Of a DNA stretch of 64,000 bases, positions 1 through 8,582 are shown piece after piece. Under the pieces are notes generated by a model that was not told where the DNA came from, made no database searches, and saw nothing but the letters and a program-made list of their open reading frames with translations. The DNA lies in contig CAWJHE010000017.1 of assembly GCA_963842455.1 (NCBI GenBank), positions 620,001 to 684,000 of the forward strand. Reading direction: 5' to 3'. Source of the DNA: CAWJHE01 sp963842455. Its GTDB lineage: Bacteria; Chloroflexota; Anaerolineae; Anaerolineales; UBA4823. Each line of letters opens with the position of its first letter. Position 1 is the first letter of the stretch. Position numbers and translations under genes: made by a program.

Positions 1-319
1 CAATTTCACGGCCACGCGTAGTTGTCGGCAGTATTAAATACCCTGCGTTTTGATCTTTCACAAGCTTGCTGACCAAAGATGCGTATGGTTCTGACCGGTA
101 ATCGACCAGGCTGGCATCCTGGCTAAAAAACACCCTGGCTGCTCCATACTGGAAAGCTTCAGCAGCAACCTGGTTTGAGCCTTCGCCTAAGACCAGGGCG
201 AAAACCTGGCCGCCCACCTTTTCCGCAATTAAGTAGGCTGCACCCATCGCTTCCCAGGAAGCCTGTAAAGCAGCGCCTTTGAATTGGTCCACGTAAACCA
301 GAATATTATTCTCGCTCAT
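1..319 (-). CDS. etfA: Electron transfer flavoprotein alpha subunit, 3' end missing
   Basis: The N-terminal 106 codons of an ETF alpha subunit are present and the rest lies beyond the left edge. The protein begins MSENNILVYVDQFKG and continues through an EtfA N-terminal alpha/beta domain, including an AEKVGGQVFALVLG stretch. ETF alpha carries FAD with the beta subunit and passes electrons from acyl-CoA dehydrogenases to the quinone pool or another acceptor. Its ATG overlaps the etfB stop codon (TGATG), so the two subunits are translationally coupled, as is usual. The assignment rests on the N-terminal pattern and the directly linked etfB; the FAD-binding C-terminal domain cannot be checked here. 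Confidence 0.88.
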   Translation of the reverse strand, partial: MSENNILVYVDQFKGAALQASWEAMGAAYLIAEKVGGQVFALVLGEGSNQVAAEAFQYGAARVFFSQDASLVDYRSEPYASLVSKLVKDQNAGYLILPTTTRGREI

Positions 320-1092
320 CACAGCACCTTCTCAGCCAGAATTTTGTCAGCCAGTTTCTCTGCAATCTCCTGCGGACTATCGCCGGAGATGATTTCTGTC
401 GTGACTTCACGCACCGGTGGATTGGCAACTTCAGGCCAACGCACAACCGAAGCAGGCGCGGCAATCCCTAAATCTGCCAGCCCCCAAACCGGAATATTAG
501 CACGTGAAGCCTTGCGAATGCCCATAAAGGAGGGATAACGTGGTTCACCAATATCCTTGGAGACGCTAAGAACCACCGGCAGTTTGCCTTCTACCATTTG
601 CCGGCCTTCTTCCATCGATCGTTCCACCTGGATCGTTTGACCGGCAACCGGCTTCATGCTGGATACCAGGCTCAAAACCGGCCAGCCCAACACACGTCCG
701 GTTTGAGCAGCAGTTACACCCATATCTCCATCGATGGCCTGCTTTCCAAAGAAGGCCAACCCGACATCGCCGATTTTTTGAATGGCCGCCGCCAGCACCC
801 TGGCAACTGCCTGGCTGTCCGCACCTGCCAAAGCCGGGTCAGAGATTAAGATAGCCTGGTTACAGCCCATAGCCAGGGCGGTTTTCAGAGCCTCCTTGGC
901 GCTTTCACCACCCACGCTGATGGCAGTAACATCGCCTCCGCTGGCTTCCTGTTGCACCAAACCAGCTTCAACCGCAAATTCATCCCAGGGGTTTAACACC
1001 AGAGGTGCATCGCCCCAGGTCACTTGTCCTGTCTGCACCTCAACTTTTGCGGCGCTATCAGGCACTTGTTTGATACAGACTACGATATTCAA
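319..1092 (-). CDS. etfB: Electron transfer flavoprotein beta subunit
   Basis: About 257 residues, the normal ETF beta length. It starts NIVVCIKQVPDS, the family's typical beginning, and contains the ETF beta stretch with RYPSFMGIRKA near residue 190. The likely start is TTG at 1092-1090, because an excellent ribosome binding site (AAGGAGGT) sits 4 bases ahead of it; a longer reading would begin inside that site. The subunit binds AMP and helps hold FAD in the EtfAB heterodimer, which takes electrons from acyl-CoA dehydrogenases. It lies between the acyl-CoA dehydrogenase upstream and etfA downstream on the same strand, which suggests one fatty-acid or amino-acid oxidation operon. Confidence 0.93.
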   Translation of the reverse strand: MNIVVCIKQVPDSAAKVEVQTGQVTWGDAPLVLNPWDEFAVEAGLVQQEASGGDVTAISVGGESAKEALKTALAMGCNQAILISDPALAGADSQAVARVLAAAIQKIGDVGLAFFGKQAIDGDMGVTAAQTGRVLGWPVLSLVSSMKPVAGQTIQVERSMEEGRQMVEGKLPVVLSVSKDIGEPRYPSFMGIRKASRANIPVWGLADLGIAAPASVVRWPEVANPPVREVTTEIISGDSPQEIAEKLADKILAEKVL

Positions 1093-1134
1093 GTTGACCT
1101 CCTTTGTGAACAAAAAAATGGAAAGGGACTTTAG

Positions 1135-2340
1135 TTACTGCCACTCCTCTGCATGATATGCTGGCAGCTCACAACGAAGCGGAGCATCCTGACGGAAATC
1201 GAACGCATAACCCGCCTGAATCAACTGGTGGATTTCGCTGGTTCCTTCATAAATTACAGCGCCTTTGGAATTGCGCAGAAATCGTTCCACGTCATACTCA
1301 TCACTGTAGCCATATGCCCCATGCACCTGGATCGCCTCAGAAGCAGCCTGGAATGAGGCATCCGTTGCATACCACTTCGCTAATGATGTTTCACGGGTGT
1401 TGCGAAGACCCTGGTTCTTCATCCACCCAGCTCGCAAATAGAGAAGACGCGCTGCGTCGTAAAATTGTACCATAGTTGAAATTTTTTGCTGTATAAGCTG
1501 AAACTTAGCGATCTCCCGGCCAAATGCCTGGCGCTCTTTGGCATAACGCACGCTGGCATCCAAACAAGCGCGGATCAACCCGGTTGCCCCCGCCGCAACC
1601 GTGTAACGCCCATTGTCCAGGCAAGACATAGCAATCTTGAAACCTTCGCCCTCCTCGCCAATGCGATTCTCCAGCGGAACACGCACATCCTGGCAAGCGA
1701 TCCAGCCGGTCGAACCTGCACGTACACCTAACTTTCCGTGTATATCGCCGCTGGATACTCCGGGTCGATCCATTTCTATGATGAAGGCTGAAAGTCCATC
1801 ATGGGGATCCCCAGCCTGGGGGTTGGTGCGCGCCACCCACAGGCAGTGGTGCGCTTTCGTAGCCAGCGAGATCCACATTTTTTCACCATTAATGATATAT
1901 TCATCCCCTTCGCGCCGGGCGTTGCTGTGCATCCCAGCTACATCAGAGCCTGCACCAGGCTCAGTCAAACCGAAACAGGCAATCTTCTCGCCCCTGGCTT
2001 GGGGTGTAAGAAAGCGCTGCTTTTGTTCTTCCGTCCCCCATTGCAGTAACCCCATGCTGTTTAGTCCCATATGCACCGACATCACTACTCGCAAGGAGGT
2101 ATCCACCGCCTCCAATTCTTCGCATGCCAGCCCCAGGGAAATATAATCCATACCCTGCCCACCGTAGCGTACAGGAATACACAACCCTAAAATTCCCAAC
2201 TCAGCCATGCGCGGCAAGATAAATGGCGCCATTTCTTGCTTGCGATCACTTTCTTTGATGATAGGCGCAACCTCACGCTCTGCAAAATCTCGTACCATCT
2301 TCTGCACCATGCGCTGCTCTTCATTCAATGAAAAATCCAT
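1135..2340 (-). CDS. Acyl-CoA dehydrogenase
   Basis: 401 residues, the usual size for a soluble FAD acyl-CoA dehydrogenase. N-terminal helical domain (residues 1-115), middle beta domain with the signature CFGLTEPGAGSD (about 125-136), and C-terminal helical domain. The likely catalytic base is the Glu in IYEGTSEIHQ near residue 368, where short- and medium-chain enzymes carry it. It removes two hydrogens from an acyl-CoA and passes electrons to ETF, whose genes follow 40 bp downstream. The ATG is preceded by AGGAG. Chain-length preference cannot be read from the sequence; a butyryl-, glutaryl- or branched-chain-type enzyme are all possible. Confidence 0.93.
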   Translation of the reverse strand: MDFSLNEEQRMVQKMVRDFAEREVAPIIKESDRKQEMAPFILPRMAELGILGLCIPVRYGGQGMDYISLGLACEELEAVDTSLRVVMSVHMGLNSMGLLQWGTEEQKQRFLTPQARGEKIACFGLTEPGAGSDVAGMHSNARREGDEYIINGEKMWISLATKAHHCLWVARTNPQAGDPHDGLSAFIIEMDRPGVSSGDIHGKLGVRAGSTGWIACQDVRVPLENRIGEEGEGFKIAMSCLDNGRYTVAAGATGLIRACLDASVRYAKERQAFGREIAKFQLIQQKISTMVQFYDAARLLYLRAGWMKNQGLRNTRETSLAKWYATDASFQAASEAIQVHGAYGYSDEYDVERFLRNSKGAVIYEGTSEIHQLIQAGYAFDFRQDAPLRCELPAYHAEEWQ

Positions 2341-2527
2341 TATTTATCTCCTATAACCTGTCGGGAACTGAAAACCAGTTTAATTATAGCCTGCCTGGCT
2401 TAAATCGGGGAAATCGCTCTGCATATTTTCAACCAGTGGTTAGAAACCGTCCTTTCCTAACCAATGCCTTGTGCTACAATATTCTTTTGATCTTTTCAGG
2501 TTTTCAGTTTTTGCGATGAGGTATGTT

Positions 2528-3184
2528 ATGAAGTACCCACACCCTTTCTGCAGGCTTCCTTTCATCCTGCTGGTTGCCATGCTATTAGGTGGTTGCCAAT
2601 TGCAATCGCCTGGTGAACCCACTGCGCCTGCCCGGGACATCCTTTTTGAGGATGATTTTGAGGATGCCGCCAGTGGATGGAATCGAGTGGCTGCAGACAG
2701 CGGCGAAAGCGATTATGCCGATGGGATGTACCGTATCCTGGTAAACGATTCTTTTTTGGATATCTGGGCCAGGCCTGGATTGACCTATACCGACACGGTC
2801 ATCGAAGTGGACGCCATTAAGGTGGGCGGTGAGCGCAATAACCGTTTTGGCATCGTCTGCCGGGTGGTGGGTCCCACCAATTTTTATGCCTTGATGATTA
2901 GCAGCGATGGTTTTTACGGCATTGGGAAGATAAAAGGCGATCAATTTACATTAATCGGTCAGAAAGCTTTCCAGCCCAATGATGCTATTCTGCAAGGATC
3001 AGCCATTAACCACCTGCGCGCAGATTGCATCGGCGATACCTTGACTTTATCCGTAAACAATCAAATCATCACTGAGGCAAAGGACTCTGAATACACCCAT
3101 GGAGATGTCGGCTTAATCGCCGGCAGCTATGAAACCCCAGGGGTTGATATTCGCTTTGACCATTTTATCGTTACCAAGCCATGA
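2528..3184 (+). CDS. Lipoprotein with concanavalin/LamG-like domain
   Basis: 218 residues. A lipoprotein signal peptide ends in the lipobox LLGGC (Cys about residue 23), so the product should be membrane-anchored outside the cell. The mature part (about 45-218) starts with LFEDDFED and has alternating strands with NRFGIVCRV and DVGLIAG, typical of LamG/DUF1080-like jelly-roll domains that bind sugars or polymers. I chose ATG 2528 over ATG 2516 because GAGG lies 6 bases ahead of it. Its TGA overlaps the ATG of mtaB (ATGA). The function is unknown; binding of a carbohydrate ligand is inference. Confidence 0.75.
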   Translation: MKYPHPFCRLPFILLVAMLLGGCQLQSPGEPTAPARDILFEDDFEDAASGWNRVAADSGESDYADGMYRILVNDSFLDIWARPGLTYTDTVIEVDAIKVGGERNNRFGIVCRVVGPTNFYALMISSDGFYGIGKIKGDQFTLIGQKAFQPNDAILQGSAINHLRADCIGDTLTLSVNNQIITEAKDSEYTHGDVGLIAGSYETPGVDIRFDHFIVTKP

Positions 3185-4456
3185 ATATTTACCTTGATAC
3201 GGTTGGCTGCCGTCTAAACCAGGCCGAAATCGAACAATACGCGCGCCAGTTTCGCGCTGCCGGTCACCAGCTGGTCGCCAGGGCAGATCAGGCAGACCTG
3301 GTCGTGATCAACACTTGCACAGTAACAGCTGCAGCAGCATCCGATTCGCGCCAGAAAGTTCGCCAGGCATCCAGGAAGGGCGCCGGGCAAATCGTCTTAA
3401 CCGGTTGCTGGTCGACCTTGAGACCAGCTGAAGCTGCGGCTTTACCCGGGGTCAGCCATGTGATCAGCAACCTCAACAAAGACAGGCTGGTCCAGGAAAT
3501 CCTGGATATCCAGGCAGAGACGCTTTGATCTGGAACCGATTGAGCGCCAGCCAATCCCTGGAGCGCGCACACGCACACGCGCCTTTATCAAAGCCCAGGA
3601 TGGCTGCGATAACCGCTGCACTTTTTGCATTACCACCCTGGCCCGCGGTGAAGGGCGCAGCCGCCCCATCCAAGAAATCATCGCCGATATCCAGGCAGCC
3701 CACCCGGCGCAGGAAATTGTATTGACCGGCGTCCATCTGGGTTCCTGGGGACAGGACCTCTCACCCAGTTTGTCTATCCAACATCTGGTTGAACAGGTGT
3801 TGGAAAATTCCGATGCACCTCGTCTGCGCCTGTCCTCGCTCGAACCCTGGGACCTGGATGCGCGCTTCTTTGAGCTCTGGCAGGATTCACGTTTATGCCG
3901 GCAATTACACCTGCCTCTGCAGTCCGGCTGTGAGCGCACCCTGCGGCGTATGGCGCGCAAAACCACCCCACAAGCCTTCGCCGAGCTGGTGCAGGCTGCC
4001 CGACAAGCCATCCCCGGCGTAGCCATCACCACCGATATCATCACCGGTTTTCCGGGCGAAGATGAACAGGAATTTGAAGAAAGCCTGGCTTTTGTGCAAG
4101 AAATGCAATTCGCCGACGGGCATGTCTTCACCTACTCGGCTCGTTCGGGAACGGCCGCGGCGCGCATGCCCGGGCAGGTCCCCCAACCCACCCGCAAACA
4201 GCGTAATGCCCGTATGCGAGCAGTGCTGGCAGAAAGCGCCCTGGCATACCAGACCGGCTTCCTGGGACAGACTTTACCCGTTTTATGGGAAAGCGCTACA
4301 AGCCTGGGACCTCAGGGCTGGGAATTCAGCGGCTTGACCGGTAATTACCTGCGCGTTTTTGCCCACTCCCAAGAGCAGCTCTGGAACCAGGTTACCCCTG
4401 TCGTTCTCGAGCAACTCAATGAGCGCGGTTTTCATGGGCGCATCCTGGAAGATTGA
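3181..4456 (+). CDS. mtaB: tRNA t6A37 methylthiotransferase MtaB, frameshifted
   Basis: Two open segments in different frames (3181-3528 and about 3505-4456) together encode about 424 residues, the normal MtaB length. The first holds the UPF0004 domain, with the N-terminal cluster ligands in DTVGCRLNQ, INTCTV and LTGCW. The second opens with the junction AFIKAQDGCDNRCTFC, which contains the radical-SAM CxxxCxxC cluster, and ends with a TRAM-like region. The enzyme adds a methylthio group to t6A37 of tRNAs reading ANN codons. The frame change (+1) falls between about 3500 and 3526, just before a CTT TGA. Given the many similar breaks in this window, a sequencing indel is the likeliest cause. 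Confidence 0.88.
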
Positions 4457-4488
4457 ATGCAACAACTTGATTTACTACAGGAGACTGA

Positions 4489-4839
4489 ATGACTGAGTGT
4501 ATTTTCTGTAATATCATCGCCGGTAAAAGCCCTGCCAAGATTGTCTACCAGGATGAGCAGGCTACTGCCTTCCAAGATATCCACCCGGTTGCGCCAACTC
4601 ATATCCTGATCGTACCCAACAGCCATATCGCCTCAGTCAACGATATGACCGAGGAGGATGAGCCGTTGATAGGGCATTTGTTCAGTGTCGCCCATCAAAT
4701 TGCAAAAGATGAAGGTGTGGATCAGAGCGGTTATCGACTGATCATCAACAATGGTCCGCACGCCGGGCAGGCTGTTTTCCACCTGCACCTGCACCTCATC
4801 GGCGGGCAGCGCTGCGCTTTCCCATGGGATAGCCGCTAA
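4489..4839 (+). CDS. HIT family protein (HINT-type nucleotide hydrolase)
   Basis: 116 residues with the histidine triad motif FHLHLHLIGG near residues 97-106, and an N-terminal CIFCNIIAGK segment typical of the HINT branch. Proteins of this group hydrolyse the phosphoramidate or phosphoanhydride bond of nucleotide conjugates; the natural substrate in bacteria is often unclear. The ATG follows AGGAG at a spacing of 5 to 6 bases. It sits 32 bp after mtaB and ahead of a TrmH-type methylase on the same strand, so cotranscription is likely. The C-terminus ends shortly after the triad, as in short HINT proteins. Confidence 0.93.
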   Translation: MTECIFCNIIAGKSPAKIVYQDEQATAFQDIHPVAPTHILIVPNSHIASVNDMTEEDEPLIGHLFSVAHQIAKDEGVDQSGYRLIINNGPHAGQAVFHLHLHLIGGQRCAFPWDSR

Positions 4840-4877
4840 GCCAGGTGCACCAACCAGAAAGTTTCAGGCAACCTGAT

Positions 4878-5673
4878 ATGATTACCTCAGCACAGAACAC
4901 AAAAATCAAGTGGGTCAAGTCCTTGCAAGCCAGCAGCCGTACCCGCCGCCAGGAAGGTGTGTGGATAGCCGAAGGCGTGCGCCTGGCAGAAGAAGCCCTG
5001 GCTTCCGCATGGCCGGTCAGGCTGGTGCTGCACACGCCCGAACCAGGGGAACGCCTCCAGGCAGTGATCGAGGCCTTTGCAGCCCGCGGGACGGCAATTG
5101 AAATGGTCAGTGAAGCCGTGATGCGCTCAGCCAGCGATACCGAGACCCCACAAGGCATCCTGGTCGTTTTGGAACAGCAATCTTTAGCGCTACCCGGCAA
5201 CCTGGATTTTGTATTTATCCCCGACGGCGTGCGCGACCCGGGCAACCTGGGCACGATGCTGCGCACAGCCGCTGCTGCCGGGGTGCAAGCTGTATTTCTG
5301 CCGCCAGGCGCAGTCGATCCCTACTCACCCAAGGTGGTGCGCGCCGGAATGGGCGCACATTTCCGCCTGCCTATCCTTTCCCTGAGCTGGCAGGAGATCG
5401 AGAGCAGGCTGGCTGGCATGCCCGTTTACCTGGCGGCGGCCGCCAAAGGCATACCCTATACACAGGCTGACTGGCGCGCTCCACTGGCATTGATTGTCGG
5501 CGGCGAAGCCCAGGGCGCCGGCGAGCAGGCCTGGTCCATCTCAACCATCCCCGTGCATATCCCCATGCCCGGCAAAATGGAATCGCTGAATGCCGCCATG
5601 GCCGCGGGTTATTAATTTCGAGGTTCTGCGCCAAAGAAATTATAACCACTATGCCAGGTTCTCTTACAGATAA
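4878..5673 (+). CDS. TrmH (SpoU) family RNA 2'-O-ribose methyltransferase, frameshifted near 3' end
   Basis: The SPOUT methylase reads from ATG 4878 (MITSAQNTKIKWVKSL, typical of the 23S/tRNA G-2'-O-methylase branch). Motif I-like FIPDGVRDPGNLGTMLRTA lies near residue 115, motif 2 near ALIVGGEAQG, and motif 3 is IPMPGKMESLNAAMAAG. The frame then stops at 5615. Reading one base on, the expected C-terminal tail FEVLRQRN continues to a stop at 5671-5673, giving about 264 residues, the normal length. An extra T in the GGTTATTAATTT stretch (5608-5618) is the probable cause. The protein transfers a methyl group from SAM to a ribose in rRNA or tRNA; the target nucleotide is not predictable here. Confidence 0.86.
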
Positions 5674-5755
5674 AAAATAGGCAGAGAGCCCGTAAAATAA
5701 GCTAATCGTGCTTCGTGGGTCATGCAAAATATCATAGATAGACTTTCAAAAAAAG

Positions 5756-5780
5756 CTCTGCGGACTCTGCGGCTCTGCGA
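5756..5780. repeat. Short tandem repeat CTCTGCGGA x3
   Basis: Three adjacent copies of an 8-9 base unit: CTCTGCGGA (5756-5764), CTCTGCGG (5765-5772) and CTCTGCGA (5773-5780). They lie in the 145-bp gap between the trmH gene and the DUF711 gene. Similar CTCTGCG phrases recur between genes in several environmental phyla. I know of no function, and no longer repeat unit is visible here. Confidence 0.45.
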
Positions 5781-5818
5781 GAAATCAAAAAGAAAAACAA
5801 TCAGGAGTAAAAAACACG

Positions 5819-7045
5819 ATGAGAATTCGCTCCATCACCTACTTCATCCATCCAAAGTGGCCGGTTGATGAGCAAGCCATCCAACAAGCCGCGGCTTTCA
5901 GCCTGGCGGCGCGGCAGGCTTATGAAAGCGCTGGCTTCGAAGTGCAGACCACGCGCCTGGCCAGCATTCCTTTTCCACAAATACTGCCGGAACTTTCATC
6001 TACAAACTTACTTTCCCTGGCTCGGCAGATGGAAGAGATCGTGCGCCAATCGGATTACGAATATGTCTCTTTGGGTCCAGCCTTGCCAGACCAACCGCAA
6101 GCCTACGAGCTGATCCCGGAGGTCCTAGCCGAGACCGAAAATATCTTCTTTTCAGGTCTAATGACCACGCCTGGGGGTGGGGTCTCGCTGCCAGCCACGC
6201 GCGCCTGCGCACAGGTCATTCATGATGCAGCTCCGCTCTCCCCCGATGGCTTTGCCAACCTGCGTTTTGCCGCCCTGGCCAATGTTCCCGCCGGAGCACC
6301 CTTCTTCCCAGCATCGTACCATCAGGGAGAAGCGCCCGGCTTTGCCCTGGCTATGGAAGCCGCCGACCTGGCTGTGCAAGCCTTCTCTCAAACCGATAGT
6401 TTGGAAAAGGCGCGGCAAGACCTGGTCCATGAGATTGAGCGCCTGGCTGGGCAGCTTGAGAAGATTGCCCAGAAACTCTCGCTTCAATTCAAGCTCGACT
6501 TCAAGGGCCTGGATTTCACCCTGGCGCCCTTCCCGCACCCAGACCTGTCATTTGGAACCGCCATCGAGCGCATCGGTTCACCCGCCAGCGGTTTGCACGG
6601 TTCCCTGGCTGCCGCGGCCATCCTGGCAGATACCCTGGACCTGGCGAACTACACCCGCACCGGTTTCAACGGCTTGATGATGCCCGTGCTGGAAGACGCT
6701 ACCCTGGCAGCGCGCGCCGCCCAGGGCACGCTGAGGGTCAAAGACCTGCTGATGTACTCAGCCGTATGCGGCACTGGCCTGGATACCATTCCCCTGCCCG
6801 GCGACGCCAGCCCACAACAACTCCAGGCCGTGCTCTTAGACCTGGCAGCTCTCTCGCAGCGCCTGGACAAGCCCCTGACTGCCCGGCTGATGCCTATCCC
6901 AGGCAAAGTGGCCGGCGACCCAACCGGTTTCGATTTTGCCTTCTTCGCCAATAGCCGCGTCATGGCGCTGGAGGCCAGCCCGCTAGGCGGTCACCTGGCT
7001 GGTGAGGAGACGTTTGTAGTAAAACCACGAGGAAAATGGTTGTAA
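5819..7045 (+). CDS. DUF711 (UPF0210-like) family protein
   Basis: 408 residues, cytoplasmic, no signal peptide. The conserved C-terminal half contains ERIGSPASGLHGSL (about 247-260), TGFNGLMMPVLED and MYSAVCGTGLDTIPLPGD, the pattern I associate with the DUF711 family, whose members occur in bacteria and archaea. The fold is related to glycyl-radical-type PFL-like enzymes, but no activity is established as far as I know. AGGAG precedes the ATG at a spacing of about 11 bases. It follows the trmH gene on the same strand. Function unassigned. Confidence 0.82.
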   Translation: MRIRSITYFIHPKWPVDEQAIQQAAAFSLAARQAYESAGFEVQTTRLASIPFPQILPELSSTNLLSLARQMEEIVRQSDYEYVSLGPALPDQPQAYELIPEVLAETENIFFSGLMTTPGGGVSLPATRACAQVIHDAAPLSPDGFANLRFAALANVPAGAPFFPASYHQGEAPGFALAMEAADLAVQAFSQTDSLEKARQDLVHEIERLAGQLEKIAQKLSLQFKLDFKGLDFTLAPFPHPDLSFGTAIERIGSPASGLHGSLAAAAILADTLDLANYTRTGFNGLMMPVLEDATLAARAAQGTLRVKDLLMYSAVCGTGLDTIPLPGDASPQQLQAVLLDLAALSQRLDKPLTARLMPIPGKVAGDPTGFDFAFFANSRVMALEASPLGGHLAGEETFVVKPRGKWL

Positions 7046-7091
7046 AATAGGAGGTATCAATTGCAGAAAACATAGAAACAGCCCGCATACC

Positions 7092-7151
7092 TTGACCAAA
7101 TAAAAAATTTCTGAGATAATGCAACCAATATGGAACCATAATGGTTGCATT
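7092..7151 (+). promoter_or_regulatory. Promoter and palindromic operator of the toxin-antitoxin operon
   Basis: A clear sigma-70 promoter: TTGACC (7092-7097), 17-bp spacer, GATAAT (7115-7120). Over the -10 and downstream lies a nested palindrome: AATGCAACCA (7118-7127) mirrored exactly by TGGTTGCATT (7142-7151), with a second palindrome ATGGAACCAT (7130-7139) in its centre. The arrangement fits binding of a ribbon-helix-helix antitoxin that represses its own promoter, the established logic of such operons. Binding by this antitoxin is inferred. Confidence 0.8.
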
Positions 7152-7163
7152 CGGGAGTCGATT

Positions 7164-7406
7164 ATGCCTTCAATTACCGTCAAGAACATTCCCCCTGAGC
7201 TGTACGGACGCCTCAAACAACATGCGGAAGCGAACCGGCGCAGTCTAAACAGCGAAATTATTGCCTGCATAGAGCAGGTAGTTGCCAGCCGCCTGATCGA
7301 ACCTGAAGCGTTTCTACAAAGAGCGCGTATACTGCGCGAGGAAACACAACATTACCTCATCACAGATGATGAATTCGACCAGGCTAAACAAGACGGGCGG
7401 CCATGA
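7164..7406 (+). CDS. FitA/VapB-type ribbon-helix-helix antitoxin
   Basis: 80 residues from ATG 7164, preceded by GGGAG. The N-terminal 45 residues form a ribbon-helix-helix DNA-binding domain: the beta strand SITVKNIPPELYGRL and helices with HAEANRRSLNSEII, the classic FitA pattern. The C-terminal tail (about 50-80) would wrap around the toxin. Its stop overlaps the toxin ATG (ATGA at 7403-7406), giving the coupled translation usual in toxin-antitoxin pairs. It should neutralise the PIN toxin and, with it, repress the palindromic promoter directly upstream. Confidence 0.9.
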   Translation: MPSITVKNIPPELYGRLKQHAEANRRSLNSEIIACIEQVVASRLIEPEAFLQRARILREETQHYLITDDEFDQAKQDGRP

Positions 7407-7813
7407 TCGTCGTCGACACCAATCTAATCGGCTACCTGCTCATCAACAGTGAGCGCTCCCAGCAGGCTGAACAGGCACTACGTATGGACCCGCTTTGGAC
7501 AGCGCCATTGCTCTGGCGCAGCGAATTGCGTAATGTACTGGCCACTCAGATGCGCGCAAAGCGTATCAATCTGACGCTCGCCCAGGCTATCATGGTACAG
7601 GCTGAAGATTTAATGACCGGCAGGGAATATACAGTAGTTTCGCTAGATGTGCTCCAGCTGGCGCAGGAAAGCGGTTGTACAGCGTATGATTGCGAATTTA
7701 TCGCTCTGGCGCAGGCGCTTGACACCTGCCTGGTAACGGTCGATCGCAAACTTCTGGTAGCTTTTCCGCAAACAGCAGTTTCTCTGGAAGACTTTATTGC
7801 TGAAAAATTGTGA
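7403..7813 (+). CDS. PIN-domain toxin (VapC/FitB-like ribonuclease)
   Basis: 136 residues covering one PIN domain. Acidic residues expected to bind Mg/Mn are visible: Asp in IVVDTNLIGYL at the N-terminus, Glu in WRSELRNVL, Asp in AYDCEFIALA and Asp in LVTVDRKLL. PIN toxins cleave tRNA or rRNA at one or a few sites when the antitoxin is degraded. The gene overlaps the antitoxin by 4 bases and is followed by palindromes and a convergent tetR gene. The cleavage target cannot be predicted. Confidence 0.92.
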   Translation: MIVVDTNLIGYLLINSERSQQAEQALRMDPLWTAPLLWRSELRNVLATQMRAKRINLTLAQAIMVQAEDLMTGREYTVVSLDVLQLAQESGCTAYDCEFIALAQALDTCLVTVDRKLLVAFPQTAVSLEDFIAEKL

Positions 7814-7820
7814 ATGTATA

Positions 7821-7861
7821 GATTCAGGCCCTGAATCCAATATTGCCTGGCTTTAACCAGG
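7821..7861. terminator. Palindromes between convergent toxin and tetR genes
   Basis: Two inverted repeats: GATTCAGG/CCTGAATC (7821-7828 and 7830-7837, one-base centre) and CCTGG/CCAGG (7846-7850 and 7857-7861). They fill the 66-bp gap between the two convergent genes, which makes a bidirectional terminator plausible. No uridine-rich tail follows on either strand, so this is weak. Confidence 0.35.
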
Positions 7862-7879
7862 GTACCACACCAACTCAAA

Positions 7880-8521
7880 TCATTCCAGTTCGGGTGAGCT
7901 GACCCCCAGCACCTCTTTCGCCCCAGGATAGAACATCTTCTGAAACATGATCGCCATCTTCAAGGGCTCGTAAGGCATATCCTTTTCCAGCCACCAGGTC
8001 AGGATGCCCATCAGTGACCCCGCAAAATAGTTGGTAAAGAAATCCAGGGAAACGGATGGCGTGATCACCAGGTGGTCTTTCTCAACCCAGTTTTGCAGAA
8101 AATCGCGCACAGCGTTCGAGATCACCGAGCGAATCTGGTTCTGGGCACGCGAGACCCCCTCGCCGCGTAGCATCACCCGGTAAAGATCCTCATTATCAGC
8201 TGCGTGTTGGAAGACCAGTAAAACCGGTGAAAGACCTTCCCCCAGGCTACCATCCTCTTCCAGGGACATCGCCCAGGCGGAAAGCGGCACACTGGAGATT
8301 TGCCCGATAAATTCATCAATGATCGCATCAATATTTTCAATCAGCAGGTCTTCTTTGTCTTTGTAGTGCAGATAAAAAGTGGTGCGTCCTACATCGGCGC
8401 GCTGCGTGATCTCCTCGATGGTGACCGAATCGTAACCCTTCTCTAAAATGAGAGACATTAAAGCGTTGCGCAAGTTACGACGAGTGCGGCTGACCCTGCG
8501 ATCCTGTTTGCTGTTTTGCAT
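7880..8521 (-). CDS. TetR/AcrR family transcriptional regulator
   Basis: 213 residues. N-terminal TetR HTH domain (about 10-60): RTRRNLRNALMSLI, then ITQRADVGRTTFYLHYKDKEDLL, with the family's T-F-Y-x-H-Y-x-x-K core. The C-terminal ligand domain (about 75-205) matches the TetR_C group seen in many Gram-positive regulators. The ATG follows AGGAGG. It is divergent from the MacB-type exporter operon, whose promoter carries a long palindrome (8611-8644). The likely role is a ligand-responsive repressor of that exporter and of itself; the ligand is unknown. Confidence 0.92.
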   Translation of the reverse strand: MQNSKQDRRVSRTRRNLRNALMSLILEKGYDSVTIEEITQRADVGRTTFYLHYKDKEDLLIENIDAIIDEFIGQISSVPLSAWAMSLEEDGSLGEGLSPVLLVFQHAADNEDLYRVMLRGEGVSRAQNQIRSVISNAVRDFLQNWVEKDHLVITPSVSLDFFTNYFAGSLMGILTWWLEKDMPYEPLKMAIMFQKMFYPGAKEVLGVSSPELE

Positions 8522-8582
8522 CCATTCCTCCTGAACACATGTCTGATTTCAGACATCGCCAGAGTTTTTCATGATTTGCTCA

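Noticed and set aside
3500..3532. Programmed +1 frameshifting as the preferred explanation for mtaB
   Set aside because: CTT TGA is present but no strong internal ribosome binding site is, and sixteen other genes show indel-type breaks; kept only as a low-interest finding.
3442..4131. Minus-strand frame of 229 residues across mtaB
   Set aside because: Ser/Arg-rich, no motif, and overlaps the conserved radical-SAM gene in antisense.
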